Assembly: GCA_030621995.1 (NCBI GenBank)
Contig: JAUXGP010000095.1
Coordinates: 1 to 6,517, forward strand
From: Psychrilyobacter sp.
Lineage (GTDB): Bacteria; Fusobacteriota; Fusobacteriia; Fusobacteriales; Fusobacteriaceae
Length of the DNA: 6,517 nucleotides
Reading direction: 5' to 3'
Below the pieces are notes generated by a model that was not told where the DNA came from, did no database searches, and saw nothing but the letters and a program-made list of their open reading frames with translations. The position numbers were made by a program, and so were the translations under genes. Shown one piece after another: positions 1-6,265 of the stretch (positions within the stretch are counted from its first letter, which is position 1; every line of letters begins with the position of its first letter).

Positions 1-19
1 AAAAATTAAGAGGTGAGAG

Positions 20-1594
20 ATGAAAGCTGTAATAAATAATATAATGATACCCATAGAGAAGGATCAAGACCGTGCTATAAAAAATGAATTGATCAAGAAG
101 GGGATAGACTTATCCAATGTTGTCCATATAGAGTATATAAAATGTTCCATTGATTCGAGAAAAAAAACTCAGATCAAATTCTTATATAACTTGGAGTTAA
201 CCCTGAAGAAAGATATCAACTTAGAGGGACATAAATGGCTGACTAAACCCAAGGCCCTTTCAATAAAACCAAAAAAATCTAAAAATTTAGGTGGAACTGT
301 AGGAGTGATAGGCAGCGGGCCTGCGGGACTCTTTGCAGCACTCCGATTATGTGAATACGGGTATAAGCCTGTTATATTTGAACGTGGGAAAAAAGTAGAT
401 GAAAGAGATACATCCATCGAGAACTTCTACACTAATGATGAGCTGGATATCAATTCCAACATTCAGTTTGGCGAGGGAGGAGCTGGGACTTATTCCGACG
501 GTAAACTCAATACCCGTGTAAAGAGTGAGTATATTACCCATGTATTTGAAACCTTGGTAGAATTAGGAGCCCAGAAAGAAATTATGTGGGATTATAAACC
601 CCATATAGGCACCGATATCCTAAAACTTGTCACTAAAAATCTGAGATCTAAGATAATACAGATGGGAGGAAGGTTTTATTTTGATACCCTGGTAGAAAAT
701 ATAATTATAAAGGATAATAAAGTATATAGTGTAGATACAGTATCTCATGGTAAAAAAGATAAGGTAGAGATAGAACATCTGGTTCTAGCCATTGGTCATA
801 GTGCAAGGGACACTTATAGGATGCTGCATAAAAATGGTGTATTTATGGAGAATAAACCCTTTGCCATGGGAACGAGGATCGAACATCCCAGGGCAGCCAT
901 AGACAAGATGCAGTATGGAAAGTTTGCTGACCATGAAAATCTGGAGGCTGCTACATACAGTATGACATATAACAACAAGGCAGAGAGCAGAGGAGTATTT
1001 TCATTCTGTATGTGTCCCGGAGGAGTTATAGTCAACGCTGCCTCTGAAAAAAATACAAGTTTAGTCAATGGGATGAGCTATTCTAAAAGGGGTGGTGAGT
1101 TCAGTAACTCTGCCATTGCTGTAGGGATAAAAGCCAATGAATTTGGTGATCACCTGTTCAGCGGGATGGAATATCAAGAAAAATTAGAGAGAGATGCATA
1201 TACTGCTGTGGGGAATTATGGAGGAGTATCACAGAGAGTTGTGGACTTTGTAAAAGATAAAAAATCTACTTCACTGCCTAAGAGCAGCTATCCCATGAGG
1301 ATGAAATCACACAATTTAAATGAATTTTTCCCGGATGTTATAAAGAAAAATATGAAGTTAGCTTTCCATCAATGGAAGAAGATGCCCAACTTTATATCCA
1401 ATGAAGCACTCCTAATCGGGCCTGAGACACGTACTTCTGCTCCAGTTAAGATTACCAGAAATGAAGCAGGAGAATCTGTCAGTACAAAGGGATTATATCC
1501 AATCGGTGAGGGAGCAGGATATGCCGGTGGAATCACCAGTGCTGCTATAGACGGACTAAAGATAGTGGACAGTATATTTGCAGAAGAAATATAA
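20..1594 (+). CDS. FAD-dependent dehydrogenase, COG2509-type NAD(P)/FAD oxidoreductase
   Basis: A complete 524-residue flavoprotein, probably cytosolic since no signal peptide or membrane segment is visible. An N-terminal domain of about 90 residues carries SIDSRKK (43-49). It is followed by a Rossmann dinucleotide-binding site with GSGPAG at 98-103 and the ribose-binding acidic residue E121 after the second strand. Other family-like blocks are NIQFGEGGAGTYSDGKLN (147-164), AIGHSARDT (257-265), FAMGTRIEHPR (281-291), FCMCPGG with a CxC pair (329-335), ETRTSAPV (469-476) and the C-terminal flavin-contacting GEGAGYAGGI (496-505). Length and block order fit the COG2509 'uncharacterized FAD-dependent dehydrogenase' family, whose substrate is unknown to me. 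The ATG at 20 is chosen because AGAGGTGA (9-16) precedes it. Only 19 bases lie upstream, so its promoter and any upstream operon partner are not visible. A 210-base spacer with its own promoter separates it from the efflux operon. Confidence 0.9.
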   Translation: MKAVINNIMIPIEKDQDRAIKNELIKKGIDLSNVVHIEYIKCSIDSRKKTQIKFLYNLELTLKKDINLEGHKWLTKPKALSIKPKKSKNLGGTVGVIGSGPAGLFAALRLCEYGYKPVIFERGKKVDERDTSIENFYTNDELDINSNIQFGEGGAGTYSDGKLNTRVKSEYITHVFETLVELGAQKEIMWDYKPHIGTDILKLVTKNLRSKIIQMGGRFYFDTLVENIIIKDNKVYSVDTVSHGKKDKVEIEHLVLAIGHSARDTYRMLHKNGVFMENKPFAMGTRIEHPRAAIDKMQYGKFADHENLEAATYSMTYNNKAESRGVFSFCMCPGGVIVNAASEKNTSLVNGMSYSKRGGEFSNSAIAVGIKANEFGDHLFSGMEYQEKLERDAYTAVGNYGGVSQRVVDFVKDKKSTSLPKSSYPMRMKSHNLNEFFPDVIKKNMKLAFHQWKKMPNFISNEALLIGPETRTSAPVKITRNEAGESVSTKGLYPIGEGAGYAGGITSAAIDGLKIVDSIFAEEI

Positions 1595-1636
1595 AAAGAA
1601 AAAGATATGAAATTTATTACAGACTATATCAGTGAA

Positions 1637-1667
1637 TTTTAGCAAAAATCAGCTGAAACAGCTAAAA
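1637..1667. repeat. Imperfect inverted repeat / small hairpin downstream of the flavoprotein gene
   Basis: TTTTAGC (1637-1643) is the exact reverse complement of GCTAAAA (1661-1667). An alternative short hairpin, AGCTG-AAA-CAGCT (1651-1663), lies inside and overlaps the right arm, so the two structures exclude each other. No T-run follows on the plus strand, so it is not a textbook intrinsic terminator for the upstream gene. It could be a weak 3' end structure, an operator, or chance in AT-rich spacer DNA. Confidence 0.35.
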
Positions 1668-1707
1668 ATATACAACTAATTTAATATTACAATGTATCTT
1701 CACAGGA

Positions 1708-1736
1708 TTTTCACAAAGATGTCGTATATTTATAAT
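1708..1736 (+). promoter_or_regulatory. Probable sigma-70-type promoter of the efflux operon
   Basis: A perfect -10 hexamer TATAAT lies at 1731-1736. Two overlapping -35 candidates precede it: TTTTCA at 1708-1713 with a 17-base spacer, and TTCACA at 1710-1715, a better hexamer match but with a 15-base spacer. Transcription would start near 1743, about 60 bases before the TTG start of the TolC-like gene. No extended -10 TG is present. This is the best promoter candidate in the spacer. A TATAAA at 1784-1789 is too close to the ribosome binding site to be useful. Confidence 0.55.
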
Positions 1737-1746
1737 AGTAACAAAG

Positions 1747-1770
1747 ATACCTACTAAATTTAGTAGGTAT
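1747..1770. promoter_or_regulatory. Perfect 24-base palindrome; candidate operator, or alternatively a terminator hairpin
   Basis: The half-site ATACCTACTAAA (1747-1758) is followed at once by its exact reverse complement (1759-1770). It begins 10 bases after the predicted -10 box and so sits around the start of transcription, where a bound repressor would block the operon. Length and perfect symmetry resemble operators of TetR- or MarR-family efflux regulators. The right arm runs into TTTTTATTAAATTTTA, so as RNA it could also form a hairpin of about 10 base pairs followed by a U-rich stretch and act as the terminator of the upstream flavoprotein gene or as an attenuator. The sequence alone does not separate these roles. 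Confidence 0.6.
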
Positions 1771-1790
1771 TTTTATTAAATTTTATAAAA

Positions 1791-1797
1791 AGGGGGG
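1791..1797 (+). promoter_or_regulatory. G-rich ribosome binding site that supports the TTG start at 1805
   Basis: AGGGGGG is placed 7 bases before TTG at 1805. No ATG or GTG in this frame lies close enough to compete, and the TTG is followed directly by the Lys-Lys of a signal peptide. The site is a run of six G rather than the AGGAGG used by the next gene. Confidence 0.7.
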
Positions 1798-1804
1798 TAA
1801 CATT

Positions 1805-3049
1805 TTGAAAAAATTAGGCCTGTTTGTAGGAGCATTACTTATATGCTCCCAATCCTATGGGGCAACCTTGGATCAACTTATTGTACAGCTGGAACAAAAT
1901 GGATATTCTACGAAATATCGTGCTTTAGAACAAAAACAACTGTCCATAGATAATAAAAAAATAGAGAGGATAGACAGAGACGGAATCGATCTAAAGGGAA
2001 GCGGTAAATTTACCGATGATATGAATGGAGAGAGGACCAGCGGACTGGTATCTGCCACCTATGATTTTTTAAAATATGAGGGTGAGTATGATGAAGAGTA
2101 TAACGGCGAAAACAAACAGTTATTTGGAGTAGAGAAAAACTTAAAGGATATATTATATGGGGACAGGAAGTATAATAGGAGTTTATTCACCATCGATGAG
2201 GTGACCAGATTAAATTTTGAAGATGGACGAATGGAAGGGGAGACTCTGTCACTGATAGATACATATAAAACTCTTATGGATACAAGATTGGAATTAAAAT
2301 TAAAAAAAGGATTATTGCCCAGTTTAGAAGCCGATGCAGTTAAACTGGAAAAGGGATTTAATACAGGACAATCTTCCAGACTGGACTATCAATATTCAAA
2401 AATGCGTTTAAAAAACCTGAACAATGATATAGATCAATTAAAGCTTGATTTGGTTCAAATAGAAAAAACTTTTGAAACAGTGTTTAATTTAAAGGTTTAT
2501 TCTGAAATAAAATATACAAAATTAGAAAAATTATATGCTGATGATATCGATAATATTGGTGACAGATCATTGGAAAATATAGACCTGGCTATGGATAAAG
2601 TAGAGGAGAATAAAAAATACTCAACCTATGACACCAAGTGGCCGGATCTCAATGCAGGGACTTTTTATGATGTAAAAAACGACGGCTGGCTGGTGAGACT
2701 CAGCATCGATAAAACTTTATTTGAGTATGATAATACCACAGCAACCTATGAGGTGGAGAAAGAACGGCTGGAAATGGAGAAGCAAAGATTGGAAAAAAGT
2801 CTGGAAAATCAAAAAAATGAGTATTTTAATCGTTATAACTTCCTTGTGAAGGAGATTGCAAATCTAAAACTCCAAGAGGAAGTAGATGAGATGACATATA
2901 AAATATATAAATTAAACTATGAGCAGGGGAATGAAACCTATATAAATTATATAGAAAAATATGAAGATTATGTTATAAATTCCATTGAACTGGAGAAAAA
3001 AGAAAATGAATTGACTGCATTTATATATGAGATGCAATACAGGAGGTAA
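1805..3049 (+). CDS. TolC-like outer-membrane efflux protein
   Basis: A 414-residue exported protein, probably the outer-membrane exit duct of the pump encoded downstream. The N-terminus is a Sec signal peptide: KK at 2-3, a hydrophobic core at 4-13, and likely cleavage after SYG (residue 19). The mature part shows the internal duplication of the outer membrane efflux protein family. One long helical region runs about 147-229 with the Gly-bearing helix turn GFNTGQSSRLD (184-194). A beta-like stretch around 282-309 includes GWLVRLSIDKTLF. A second long, Lys/Glu-rich coiled-coil region runs about 313-414 with the matching turn YEQGNET (372-378). It is somewhat shorter than E. coli TolC (about 470 residues mature) and diverged in sequence, so the call rests on architecture and on the fusion protein, ATPase and permease that follow. 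The start is TTG. C14 in the signal peptide lacks a proper lipobox, so it is probably not a lipoprotein. Confidence 0.8.
   Translation: MKKLGLFVGALLICSQSYGATLDQLIVQLEQNGYSTKYRALEQKQLSIDNKKIERIDRDGIDLKGSGKFTDDMNGERTSGLVSATYDFLKYEGEYDEEYNGENKQLFGVEKNLKDILYGDRKYNRSLFTIDEVTRLNFEDGRMEGETLSLIDTYKTLMDTRLELKLKKGLLPSLEADAVKLEKGFNTGQSSRLDYQYSKMRLKNLNNDIDQLKLDLVQIEKTFETVFNLKVYSEIKYTKLEKLYADDIDNIGDRSLENIDLAMDKVEENKKYSTYDTKWPDLNAGTFYDVKNDGWLVRLSIDKTLFEYDNTTATYEVEKERLEMEKQRLEKSLENQKNEYFNRYNFLVKEIANLKLQEEVDEMTYKIYKLNYEQGNETYINYIEKYEDYVINSIELEKKENELTAFIYEMQYRR
3041..3046 (+). promoter_or_regulatory. AGGAGG ribosome binding site that sets the fusion-protein start at 3051
   Basis: A perfect AGGAGG overlaps the last codons of the TolC-like gene and lies 4 bases before ATG 3051, which is followed by a typical KKIIVG membrane start. 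An in-frame ATG at 3027 would add eight residues but lacks a ribosome binding site and would lie wholly inside the upstream gene. The later start is preferred. Confidence 0.8.
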
Positions 3050-3050
3050 G

Positions 3051-4160
3051 ATGAAAAAAATTATTGTTGGTCTGACAGCTCTGGTGGTAATAGGAGGTGG
3101 ATTTGCCTATTATGGAACCACTCAAAATAAAGACGTATCCAAAGAATATCAAGTGTTTAGTGTAAAAAAATCTACATTTGAAAAGATAGTAGAAGCTGAC
3201 GGGGTGGTACAGGCAAGGGATACAAAGTTAGTCTATGCCGACAGATCTCTTAAGGTAGATGAAGTTTTTTACAGTGCAGGAGATTATGTAAAAAAAGGTG
3301 AAGTTATTATGACCTTTGATCCAGAGGATAAAAATACCGTTATTAGAAATTTAAAAAAAGAGGAAATAAACCTCAAAAAATTAGAAAGAAATCTAAAAAA
3401 TGCCATGTCCATGTTTCAAGTGGGAGGGTCTTCCCAGGTAGAGATAGAGGATATAGAATTTGATATAAGAAAATCTAAACTAAATATAGAGGGCCTCCAG
3501 GAGGAGCTGTCTAAGATGCTGGATAAAATTAAGAGTCCATTTGACGGGACAATCATATCTATGATTGCAGAAGCCAACTACAGGGTCAATACCGAGGTAG
3601 AACTATTTGAAGTAGCCGACCTGTCGGACCTTATTGTCGTTGCCAATGTGCCGGAATACAGTATTCATGGTATATTGTTAGGTCAGAATGTAAGGATCAG
3701 ACCAGATGCCTATAATGAGGAGTTTTACGGAGTTGTGAGTAAGATCTCTACCCTTTCCTCTGCTACAGTATCAAACTCTTCCAGCAGCAGCAGCAGTTCC
3801 ACTGCAAATGAAACAGAAGCCTATGTAGAAGTAGAAATTACTATAGAGAATTTACCCAGGGAACTCCGGCCCGGGTTTAATTCGTCGGTGGATATCATTG
3901 TAAATTCCATAGATGATATTGTATCTATTCCGAGAGCTTCCATCTTGGAAGATGAGAAGGGTTACTATGTATTTATTTTGAATGCAGAGAAAAAAATAAG
4001 AAAAAATTATGTTGAGGTAAAAGAAAGTAACAGCAGCATGGTTATAATAGATAACCTGCCTGAAGGGATGTCTATCCTAAAAAATCCTTATATTGCTCTG
4101 GAAGAAAACCAGGAAGTTAAAACAGGGAATGGTCAGGGAAAAGGAAAGGGGGAAAATTAA
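3051..4160 (+). CDS. Periplasmic membrane-fusion protein (MacA/HlyD family efflux adaptor)
   Basis: A 369-residue adaptor that should link the inner-membrane ABC transporter to the TolC-like duct. In order: an N-terminal membrane anchor (about 4-22, no lipobox); the first half of the lipoyl-like domain with EADGVVQA (48-55) and GDYVKKGEV (77-85); a short Lys/Glu-rich alpha-hairpin (about 89-157, turn near VGGSSQ at 124-129); the second lipoyl half with KSPFDGTI (161-168); a beta-barrel domain interrupted by eight serines (243-250); LRPGF (272-276); IPRAS (293-297) opening the membrane-proximal domain; and a Gly/Lys-rich tail. KSPFDGTI and LRPGF are typical of MacA-like adaptors. The gene starts one base after the TolC-like stop codon, and its own stop overlaps the ATPase start. 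The start at 3051 follows from AGGAGG at 3041. I do not name it macA because similar adaptors serve several MacB-like transporters. Confidence 0.9.
   Translation: MKKIIVGLTALVVIGGGFAYYGTTQNKDVSKEYQVFSVKKSTFEKIVEADGVVQARDTKLVYADRSLKVDEVFYSAGDYVKKGEVIMTFDPEDKNTVIRNLKKEEINLKKLERNLKNAMSMFQVGGSSQVEIEDIEFDIRKSKLNIEGLQEELSKMLDKIKSPFDGTIISMIAEANYRVNTEVELFEVADLSDLIVVANVPEYSIHGILLGQNVRIRPDAYNEEFYGVVSKISTLSSATVSNSSSSSSSSTANETEAYVEVEITIENLPRELRPGFNSSVDIIVNSIDDIVSIPRASILEDEKGYYVFILNAEKKIRKNYVEVKESNSSMVIIDNLPEGMSILKNPYIALEENQEVKTGNGQGKGKGEN
3782..3796 (+). repeat. (CAG)5 trinucleotide repeat coding for serine
   Basis: Five exact CAG units lie inside the fusion-protein gene, read in the frame AGC as serine. 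With flanking TCT, TCC, AGT and TCC codons they encode eight consecutive serines (3777-3800, residues 243-250), bounded by SN and TAN. The tract sits in the beta-barrel region and is probably a flexible loop. Changes of whole units would keep the reading frame. Confidence 0.85.
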
Positions 4161-4894
4161 TGACCGGTCATATAAACTACAGGGATCGAGAGACAGTTAT
4201 AGAAATAGCCCAATTAGATAAAGTATATACAACCGGTGATATCATCCTAAAAGCATTAAATAATATTTCATACACTATAAAAAGTGGTGAATTTGTAGCT
4301 ATCATGGGACATAGCGGGAGCGGCAAGTCCACCATGATGAATATTCTGGGCTGTCTGGATACTCCTACATCTGGAATTTATGAATTAGATGGAATAGATA
4401 CTTCAAATTTAAATGATAACCAGCTGGCAGAGGTCAGAAACAGAAAGATAGGTTTTGTATTTCAGTCTTTCAACCTTTTACCCAAATTAAAAGCCTGGGA
4501 AAATGTAGCCCTGCCTCTGGTTTACAGTGGCGTCCACGCGAGGGACAGAAAAAAAAGAGCCTTGGAATCCTTAAAAAGTGTCGGGCTGGATAACAGGGCC
4601 TATCATAAACCCAATGAACTCTCCGGTGGGCAGCGTCAAAGAGTCGCCATAGCCAGAGCCCTGGTGGTGAATCCAGAAATTATTATGGCCGATGAACCTA
4701 CAGGAAATTTGGATTCCACATCTGAAGCAGAGATCATAGAGATCTTTAAAAAACTTAATAGAGAGGGAGCTACTATAATCATGGTCACCCATGAAGATAA
4801 TGTAGGTCAGAATTGTAAGAGAATTATTCGATTCCATGATGGAAAATTAATAAAAAACGAGGTAATTGACCATGAATTTTATAGAGATATTTAA
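4160..4894 (+). CDS. ABC transporter ATP-binding protein, MacB/LolD class
   Basis: A 244-residue nucleotide-binding subunit that powers the permease encoded next. All catalytic motifs are intact: Walker A GHSGSGKST (50-58), Q-loop Q102 in FVFQSFNLLP, signature LSGGQ (154-158), Walker B IIMADEP (174-180) with catalytic E179, D-loop GNLDS (182-186) and switch H211. The block FVFQSFNLLPKLKAWENVALPL is characteristic of the MacB/LolD/FtsE class. In E. coli MacB this domain is fused to the permease, whereas here it is a separate protein, as in LolD or YknY. Its ATG overlaps the previous stop codon (TAATG), with the G-rich site AAAGGGGG (4145-4152) upstream, so translational coupling is likely. A short extension of about 10 residues precedes the ABC fold. 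The cytoplasmic location is inferred. Confidence 0.95.
   Translation: MTGHINYRDRETVIEIAQLDKVYTTGDIILKALNNISYTIKSGEFVAIMGHSGSGKSTMMNILGCLDTPTSGIYELDGIDTSNLNDNQLAEVRNRKIGFVFQSFNLLPKLKAWENVALPLVYSGVHARDRKKRALESLKSVGLDNRAYHKPNELSGGQRQRVAIARALVVNPEIIMADEPTGNLDSTSEAEIIEIFKKLNREGATIIMVTHEDNVGQNCKRIIRFHDGKLIKNEVIDHEFYRDI
4859..4863 (+). promoter_or_regulatory. Ribosome binding site GAGGT that sets the permease start at 4872
   Basis: GAGGT lies 8 bases before ATG 4872 inside the end of the ATPase gene. An in-frame TTG at 4866 would leave only 2 bases of spacing and is less likely. The permease therefore starts with MNFIEIFKSS, typical of MacB-type permeases. Confidence 0.7.
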
Positions 4895-6095
4895 GAGTTC
4901 CATACAATCTTTAATCAGTAATAAGATGAGATCCCTCCTAACTATGCTGGGAATAATTATTGGGATTTCTTCAGTAATAGCCATGTCTGCCATAGGTAAG
5001 GGGGGAGAGGAAAAAATAGCCGGTAATCTGGCTAACAGTGGATTTGGTGTATATGAGATAAGTATAGATAAGGAAGCCGATGAATTTAAAAGTATCTATT
5101 CCCTGGAAAAGGACGATATTGAATATATACAGAATAATGTAGACGGGATACTGGCTATAACACCCAGTGTTCGTGAGAGAATTGCTATTAAAAATACATT
5201 GGGGAAAGATATTAAAAGGATGGCCTTGGTCGACTCTACCACCCCGGAGTTTGAGAAAATAGATAAGGTTCATTATGTAGATGGCAGACCCATCTTAAGT
5301 GTGGAATATGAAGAGAGTGCCCCTGTTATAGTGGTGGATCATATCACAGCTAAAAAATTATTCGGAAACGACTCTCCATTGGGGAAAAAAATAAGCTTAG
5401 AGTTTAAACTCCTAAAAATCGTAAGAGAATTTACCGTAGTAGGAGTTTTTCAGCATCCAGACTCTGCCATGAATGAGATCGGGCTGTCGACAATGATGCC
5501 TACCTTTACCAGGATCCCCCTGTCTCAGATGGAGCGGATAAAAGGAAGTAAAGACTATGAAACTATTGTAGTCATGCCGGAAGACCCTGTTAAGGGAAAA
5601 CAAATTCTAATAGATGTCATTAAACAATTAGAGATTAGGAATCATTCTGATATATACGGGTATGAGGAGATGATCCCCAGGGGAAGTGAATTAAAGAGTA
5701 TCCTGGAAACACTGAATATATTTATTATTTTTATAGCTGGAATATCTCTGTTTGTAGGCGGGATCGGAGTCATGAATATCATGCTTGTCAGTGTAACCGA
5801 AAGGATAAAAGAGATAGGGATCAGAAAGGCCATAGGAGCTAAAAATAAGGATATTTTATTTCAATTTTTAACAGAATCTATTCTCCTGTCATTGATTGGA
5901 GGGGGGATAGGAATCCTTGTGGGATACCTGCTCTCCTACATCATAGGTTACTTTGTGAATATACCGCCGGTCATATCTCCTACTATAGTAGGAGTATCGG
6001 TGGTCATCTCAACTTTTATAGGGCTTATCTTCGGGGTTTACCCGGCCAAACAGGCTTCCATGTTAAACCCTATAGATGCACTGAGAAACGAATAA
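4872..6095 (+). CDS. MacB-type ABC transporter permease (MacB_PCD and FtsX domains)
   Basis: A 407-residue inner-membrane subunit with the MacB fold. The amphipathic start MNFIEIFKSSIQSLISNKMR leads into membrane segment 1 (about 21-41, LTMLGIIIGISSVIAM). A large periplasmic domain follows (about 42-280), and then the FtsX domain with three more segments (about 282-305, 336-358 and 366-390). Diagnostic blocks are GGIGVMNIMLVSVTERIKEI, followed by GIRKAIGA, in the coupling region that meets the ATPase, and PAKQASMLNPIDALRNE at the C-terminus. MacB-type transporters work by mechanotransmission: ATP-driven movement of the segments squeezes substrate from the periplasm into the adaptor and TolC duct. 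Export of drugs, peptides or lipid-linked molecules is possible, but the sequence does not say which. It overlaps the ATPase gene by 23 bases in another frame and is the last gene of the operon. Confidence 0.94.
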   Translation: MNFIEIFKSSIQSLISNKMRSLLTMLGIIIGISSVIAMSAIGKGGEEKIAGNLANSGFGVYEISIDKEADEFKSIYSLEKDDIEYIQNNVDGILAITPSVRERIAIKNTLGKDIKRMALVDSTTPEFEKIDKVHYVDGRPILSVEYEESAPVIVVDHITAKKLFGNDSPLGKKISLEFKLLKIVREFTVVGVFQHPDSAMNEIGLSTMMPTFTRIPLSQMERIKGSKDYETIVVMPEDPVKGKQILIDVIKQLEIRNHSDIYGYEEMIPRGSELKSILETLNIFIIFIAGISLFVGGIGVMNIMLVSVTERIKEIGIRKAIGAKNKDILFQFLTESILLSLIGGGIGILVGYLLSYIIGYFVNIPPVISPTIVGVSVVISTFIGLIFGVYPAKQASMLNPIDALRNE

Positions 6096-6138
6096 AATAA
6101 CATTACCCTCCTAAAAACACCTTCTATATTACATGGGT

Positions 6139-6182
6139 AAAAAACCACACTCAGGCCAGCAGTGCCAAGGGTGTGGTTTTTT
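6139..6182. terminator. Intrinsic terminator, probably bidirectional, after the efflux operon
   Basis: The outer stem AAAAAACCACAC (6139-6150) pairs perfectly with GTGTGGTTTTTT (6171-6182). It continues through a T-G wobble and a C-G pair, and an inner GGC/GCC stem (6154-6156 with 6164-6166) closes a 7-base loop. The T-run 3' of the stem on the plus strand and the A-run 5' of it mean it can end both the operon, 44 bases after its stop codon, and the convergent minus-strand gene. Confidence 0.88.
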
Positions 6183-6237
6183 GGTTTTTATTTATAAAAT
6201 AACAAAAGATTTGAAACCGATAAAAAGAGAAGAGTTG

Positions 6238-6258
6238 TTTTCGCGTTTATTTGCGGTT
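6238..6258. repeat. Short TTCGCGTT/TTTGCGGTT intergenic repeat-like remnant
   Basis: Two near-copies, TTTTCGCGTT and ATTTGCGGTT, lie side by side just outside the 3' end of the minus-strand gene. They resemble the tandem 'CGCGAATTAACGCG'-style intergenic motif seen in many bacterial genomes, as I recall it. With only two degenerate units, chance is possible. The rest of 6183-6265 shows nothing else I can support. Confidence 0.25.
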
Positions 6259-6265
6259 CAGCTTC

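Noticed and set aside
1595..1804. A missing small gene or RNA gene in the spacer between the flavoprotein and the TolC-like gene.
   Set aside because: No start codon with a ribosome binding site and no open frame of useful length was seen. The spacer is accounted for by inverted repeats, the promoter and the palindrome, and no tRNA or riboswitch fold was recognised.
1805..1864. Cysteine 14 in the TolC-like signal peptide as a possible lipoprotein lipidation site.
   Set aside because: The preceding residues are Leu-Leu-Ile; a lipobox needs a small residue (Gly, Ala or Ser) directly before the Cys. Cleavage after SYG at residue 19 fits better.
3027..3050. The earlier in-frame ATG at 3027 as start of the membrane-fusion protein.
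   Set aside because: It has no ribosome binding site and would add MRCNTGGK before a normal KKIIVG anchor, whereas ATG 3051 follows a perfect AGGAGG.
6038..6103. A minus-strand mini-ORF of 21 codons starting at ATG 6103 with AGGAGGG just upstream, antisense to the end of the permease gene.
   Set aside because: The ribosome binding site is only 2 bases from the ATG, the peptide has no recognisable feature, and it lies over the conserved C-terminal codons of the permease. No promoter is visible. Chance is the simpler explanation.
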